The translations under genes and the position numbers were made by a program. The notes below the pieces were generated by a model. That model was not told where the DNA came from. It saw only the letters and a program-made list of their open reading frames with translations, and ran no database searches. Below, one piece after another: positions 61,924-64,000 of a DNA stretch of 64,000 nucleotides. Positions within the stretch are counted from its first letter, which is position 1. Each line of letters begins with the position of its first letter. Source of the DNA: an uncultured Roseicyclus sp. (GTDB lineage: Bacteria; Pseudomonadota; Alphaproteobacteria; Rhodobacterales; Rhodobacteraceae); assembly GCA_947494975.1 (NCBI GenBank), contig CANLXA010000004.1, forward strand, positions 715,001 through 779,000. Reading direction: 5' to 3'.

Positions 61924-63570
61924 TCAGCCTTTCCCTCGCGGTGTCAGATCGCTGAAGGCGATACCCGTATCCGCTTCGTATTCCTGTTCGTCCCAAAAAC
62001 CGATCAGGATACCGGTTTTGGCGGCAGTTTTCTGGCGGGCCAGCACGGCGGGCGTGGCCGTGATGCGGGAATGATGTTGGAGGCCCCAGCTCAGCAGGGC
62101 CGCCTCCATCCGGGCGCGGACGTCCAAATGCTCCTCGGCATTGGACGTCCCGAGGTCGACCAGTTCCCGAGGGTCTGTCTCAAGATCGAACAGGATCGGA
62201 TCGAAGCCCTCGCAGCGGATGTATTTCCAACGCCCATCGAAGATCATTTTGGTATGGGCGTCCTCCTGCGCCACGTTGAGGTCCCGCGCCATTTCCGACC
62301 ACTGATAATCGTGTTCACTGATGGCATATTTGCGGGCGAACCCCTCGTTGCCGTGCAAGATCGGCGTCAGGTCCCGGCCTTCGACGATATGAGGCTTTGG
62401 ATCGCAGCCAAGGGCCGCCATGAACGTGGGCGCAAGGTCGATCATCTCCACCAGCGCGTCCGAGACATCCCCGCGCGTGCCAGCCGCTTCCGGCCGGGGA
62501 TCAGCCAGGATCAGCGGCACTTTCACCGCCATTTCGTGGTAGAAATCCTTATCCCCCATCCAGTGATCACCCATGTAGTCGCCGTGATCGGACGTAAAAG
62601 CGATGATGGTCTTTTCGCTCAGGCCTTTCTCGTCCATCCACGCAAAGAGCCGACCCAGATTGTCATCGAGTTGCTTGATGAGGCCCATATAGGCGGGGAT
62701 GACATGCGTGCGGACGTGATCGTGCGCGAAGCTGCGGCAGACGCGAGAGGCCAGATAGGCGCGCATCAGGGGGTGTGTGGTGTCGCGCTCCGCCTCTGAG
62801 CGTACCGGGTCGACGATGTGGCGCTCGTCATACATGTCGTGGTAGGGCGCGGGCACGATGTAAGGCCAATGGGGCTTGATGTAACTGAGGTGGCACATCC
62901 ACGGGCGGCCATCCTCCATCGCCTCCTCCATGAATGCCATGGCGCGGTTGGTCATATAGGCGGTTTCGGAATGCTCTTCCGGGACATTGGCGGCCAGGCG
63001 GGAGTTTTTCAGAAGCCAGGCCGAGAGGCGCTCTCCATCTTCGTCGAGCCCGGAATTGGCGAAATCGCCCCAGGGATTGTCGCTGTCATAGCCATGGGAC
63101 ACGAGGTAATCGTCATAGGCCGACCAGCCCTGGCGCGCGCTGTCGGGGTGGAGGCCATCATCTCGCTCGAAGGGCTCAAACCCGCATTCGGACCGGCGGA
63201 CGCCGATCTCGCTGGCCGGATCGATGCCAAGCCAGGCCATGCCTTCCTTGTCGGCGATCATATGGGTCTTGCCGACCAGAACCGCCCGCGCACCGGCATC
63301 CCGCAGATGGTCCCCCAGGGTCGGTTCGCCCACCCGCAGGGGCATCCCGTTCCAGGTGGAGCCATGGCTGCGGACGTAGCGCCCGGTATAGGCCGACATG
63401 CGCGACGGGCCGCAGACCGGCGATTGAACATAGGCGTTCGTGAACCGCACGCCACGCGCCGCCAGCGAATCGATGTGGGGCGTGTGCAGATGCGGGTGGC
63501 CATAGCAGCTCAGGTAATCGAACCGCAATTGATCGGCCATGATCCACAGGACATTGGGGCGGTCGGTCAT
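61924..63570 (-). CDS. Sulfatase-family hydrolase
   Basis: A 548-residue alkaline phosphatase superfamily protein. NVLWIMADQLRFDYL has the metal-binding Asp13. The sulfatase motif is SPVCGPSRMSAYTGR: Cys53 followed by G-P-S-R fits C-x-P-S-R, whose cysteine is turned into formylglycine. AFTSDHGDYMGDHWMG adds the second metal site. No signal peptide is visible, so the aerobic formylglycine enzyme would act on a cytosolic protein. Substrate may be a sulfate ester or a phosphonate/phosphate monoester; the sequence cannot decide. Its start overlaps the stop of the MarR gene (ATGA), so the regulator and enzyme are translated together. Confidence 0.92.
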   Translation of the reverse strand: MTDRPNVLWIMADQLRFDYLSCYGHPHLHTPHIDSLAARGVRFTNAYVQSPVCGPSRMSAYTGRYVRSHGSTWNGMPLRVGEPTLGDHLRDAGARAVLVGKTHMIADKEGMAWLGIDPASEIGVRRSECGFEPFERDDGLHPDSARQGWSAYDDYLVSHGYDSDNPWGDFANSGLDEDGERLSAWLLKNSRLAANVPEEHSETAYMTNRAMAFMEEAMEDGRPWMCHLSYIKPHWPYIVPAPYHDMYDERHIVDPVRSEAERDTTHPLMRAYLASRVCRSFAHDHVRTHVIPAYMGLIKQLDDNLGRLFAWMDEKGLSEKTIIAFTSDHGDYMGDHWMGDKDFYHEMAVKVPLILADPRPEAAGTRGDVSDALVEMIDLAPTFMAALGCDPKPHIVEGRDLTPILHGNEGFARKYAISEHDYQWSEMARDLNVAQEDAHTKMIFDGRWKYIRCEGFDPILFDLETDPRELVDLGTSNAEEHLDVRARMEAALLSWGLQHHSRITATPAVLARQKTAAKTGILIGFWDEQEYEADTGIAFSDLTPRGKG

Positions 63571-64000
63571 GCTGTTTCCTCAAGTGACGGCTCAATGTCG
63601 ACCGGGCGCGCCAGAACGTCTTCGAACCGATCCAGAAGGTGCAGGAACGTGTCCAACTCCCGCGGGGTGAATGCCTTGGCGAGATTGTCCCGGCGTCGTT
63701 TCATCGTGGGCGCCGCCGCAGCAAGCGCCCGGGCGCCGGACGGAGTCAATTCCACCAGGAATTGGCGCTTGTCGTCGCAATTGCGGATCGCCGTGACCCA
63801 TCCCTTTTCGCTCATCTTGGGCAAAGTGCGGCTGATCAGCGAATGGTCGGTGCGCTGGATCGTGGCGATGTCCTGAATGCTGAGCGGACCGGCCTCGCTC
63901 AGGTCCCAAAGGACGCGCCATTCGGTGATGGAGAGGCCCGCCGCCGTCTTCAGGAGCCGCTGCGCCTGCCCGCGCGACGCAATGGCGGTTGCGGATAACC
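63567..64000 (-). CDS. MarR-family transcriptional regulator, 5' end cut by the window edge
   Basis: The frame is open on the minus strand from base 64000 to the stop at 63567, about 143 residues. It reads as a winged-helix MarR protein: ITEWRVLWDLSEAGPLSIQD (helices 2-3), then IATIQRTDHSLISRTLPKMS as recognition helix, then the wing EKGWVTAIRNCDDKRQFLVE with the D-x-R turn of MarR wings. The C-terminal helix LDTFLHLLDRFEDVLA serves dimerisation. Only the N-terminal few residues are missing. It should autoregulate and control the coupled sulfatase gene. Confidence 0.9.
   Translation of the reverse strand, partial: LSATAIASRGQAQRLLKTAAGLSITEWRVLWDLSEAGPLSIQDIATIQRTDHSLISRTLPKMSEKGWVTAIRNCDDKRQFLVELTPSGARALAAAAPTMKRRRDNLAKAFTPRELDTFLHLLDRFEDVLARPVDIEPSLEETA

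Noticed and set aside
1-64000. CRISPR arrays, tRNA or rRNA genes, insertion sequences, integrases and attachment sites
   Set aside because: No spaced direct repeats, no cloverleaf-like stretch, and no transposase or integrase motif was found on reading through; short structured RNAs could have been missed without a covariance search.

Overview
The window looks like a chromosomal segment of a high-GC alphaproteobacterium, most likely a Rhodobacterales (Roseobacter/Paracoccus-type) member. This is inferred from base composition, the strongly coupled operons (ATGA and TGATG overlaps everywhere), and the mix of periplasmic binding-protein transporters, a fused carnitine dehydrogenase-thioesterase and ATP-dependent hydantoinase-type genes. 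No tRNA, rRNA, insertion sequence, phage gene or CRISPR array was seen. Both window edges cut a gene.

Layout. (1) 2-12164: surface polysaccharide genes. A glycosyltransferase/FkbM/GT25 cassette is followed by a divergent heme pair (hemE, hemC), then a complete dTDP-L-rhamnose set (rfbC-rfbB-rfbD-rfbA) and an 822-residue double glycosyltransferase. (2) 12201-24797: galactoside utilization. An IclR regulator and an ABC ATPase gene face a sugar-binding protein, two permeases, alpha-galactosidase, an SDR, KDGal kinase, KDPGal aldolase, an SMP-30 lactonase and a GH42 beta-galactosidase. This is the De Ley-Doudoroff route apart from a galactonate dehydratase, which is not in the window. (3) 24888-28041: an aldehyde dehydrogenase, a GAPDH-like enzyme and a thioredoxin-fold protein.

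(4) 28046-36512: gamma-butyrobetaine/carnitine catabolism. Acyl-CoA dehydrogenase, ADP-forming acyl-CoA synthetase, CaiD-type hydratase, a beta-keto acid cleavage enzyme, a lipocalin lipoprotein, and carnitine dehydrogenase fused to a thioesterase. A CdhR/GlxA-type regulator is divergent and is followed by a ThDP-dependent decarboxylase. The predicted end product is glycine betaine. (5) 38130-41105: copper defence (cueR, copA) with a textbook 19-bp-spacer MerR-type promoter. (6) 41388-42656: a membrane class III adenylate cyclase standing alone.

(7) 42833-61675: an amide/peptide catabolic island. A ten-gene minus-strand operon (racemase, SBP, two permeases, two ATPases, HyuB, HyuA, M20 dipeptidase, amidohydrolase) stands opposite an IclR gene, an M28-type protein with an altered active site and a quinone oxidoreductase-like gene. 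An M20 carbamoylase-type hydrolase and a nitrilase converge on the operon's far end. Two 19-bp palindromes of the same design (TGTTTY-N7-GAAACA) sit before the racemase operon and before the M28 gene, which defines a probable IclR regulon. I regard this island as the best candidate for an undescribed pathway. (8) 61924-64000: a sulfatase gene translationally coupled to a MarR regulator that runs off the right edge.
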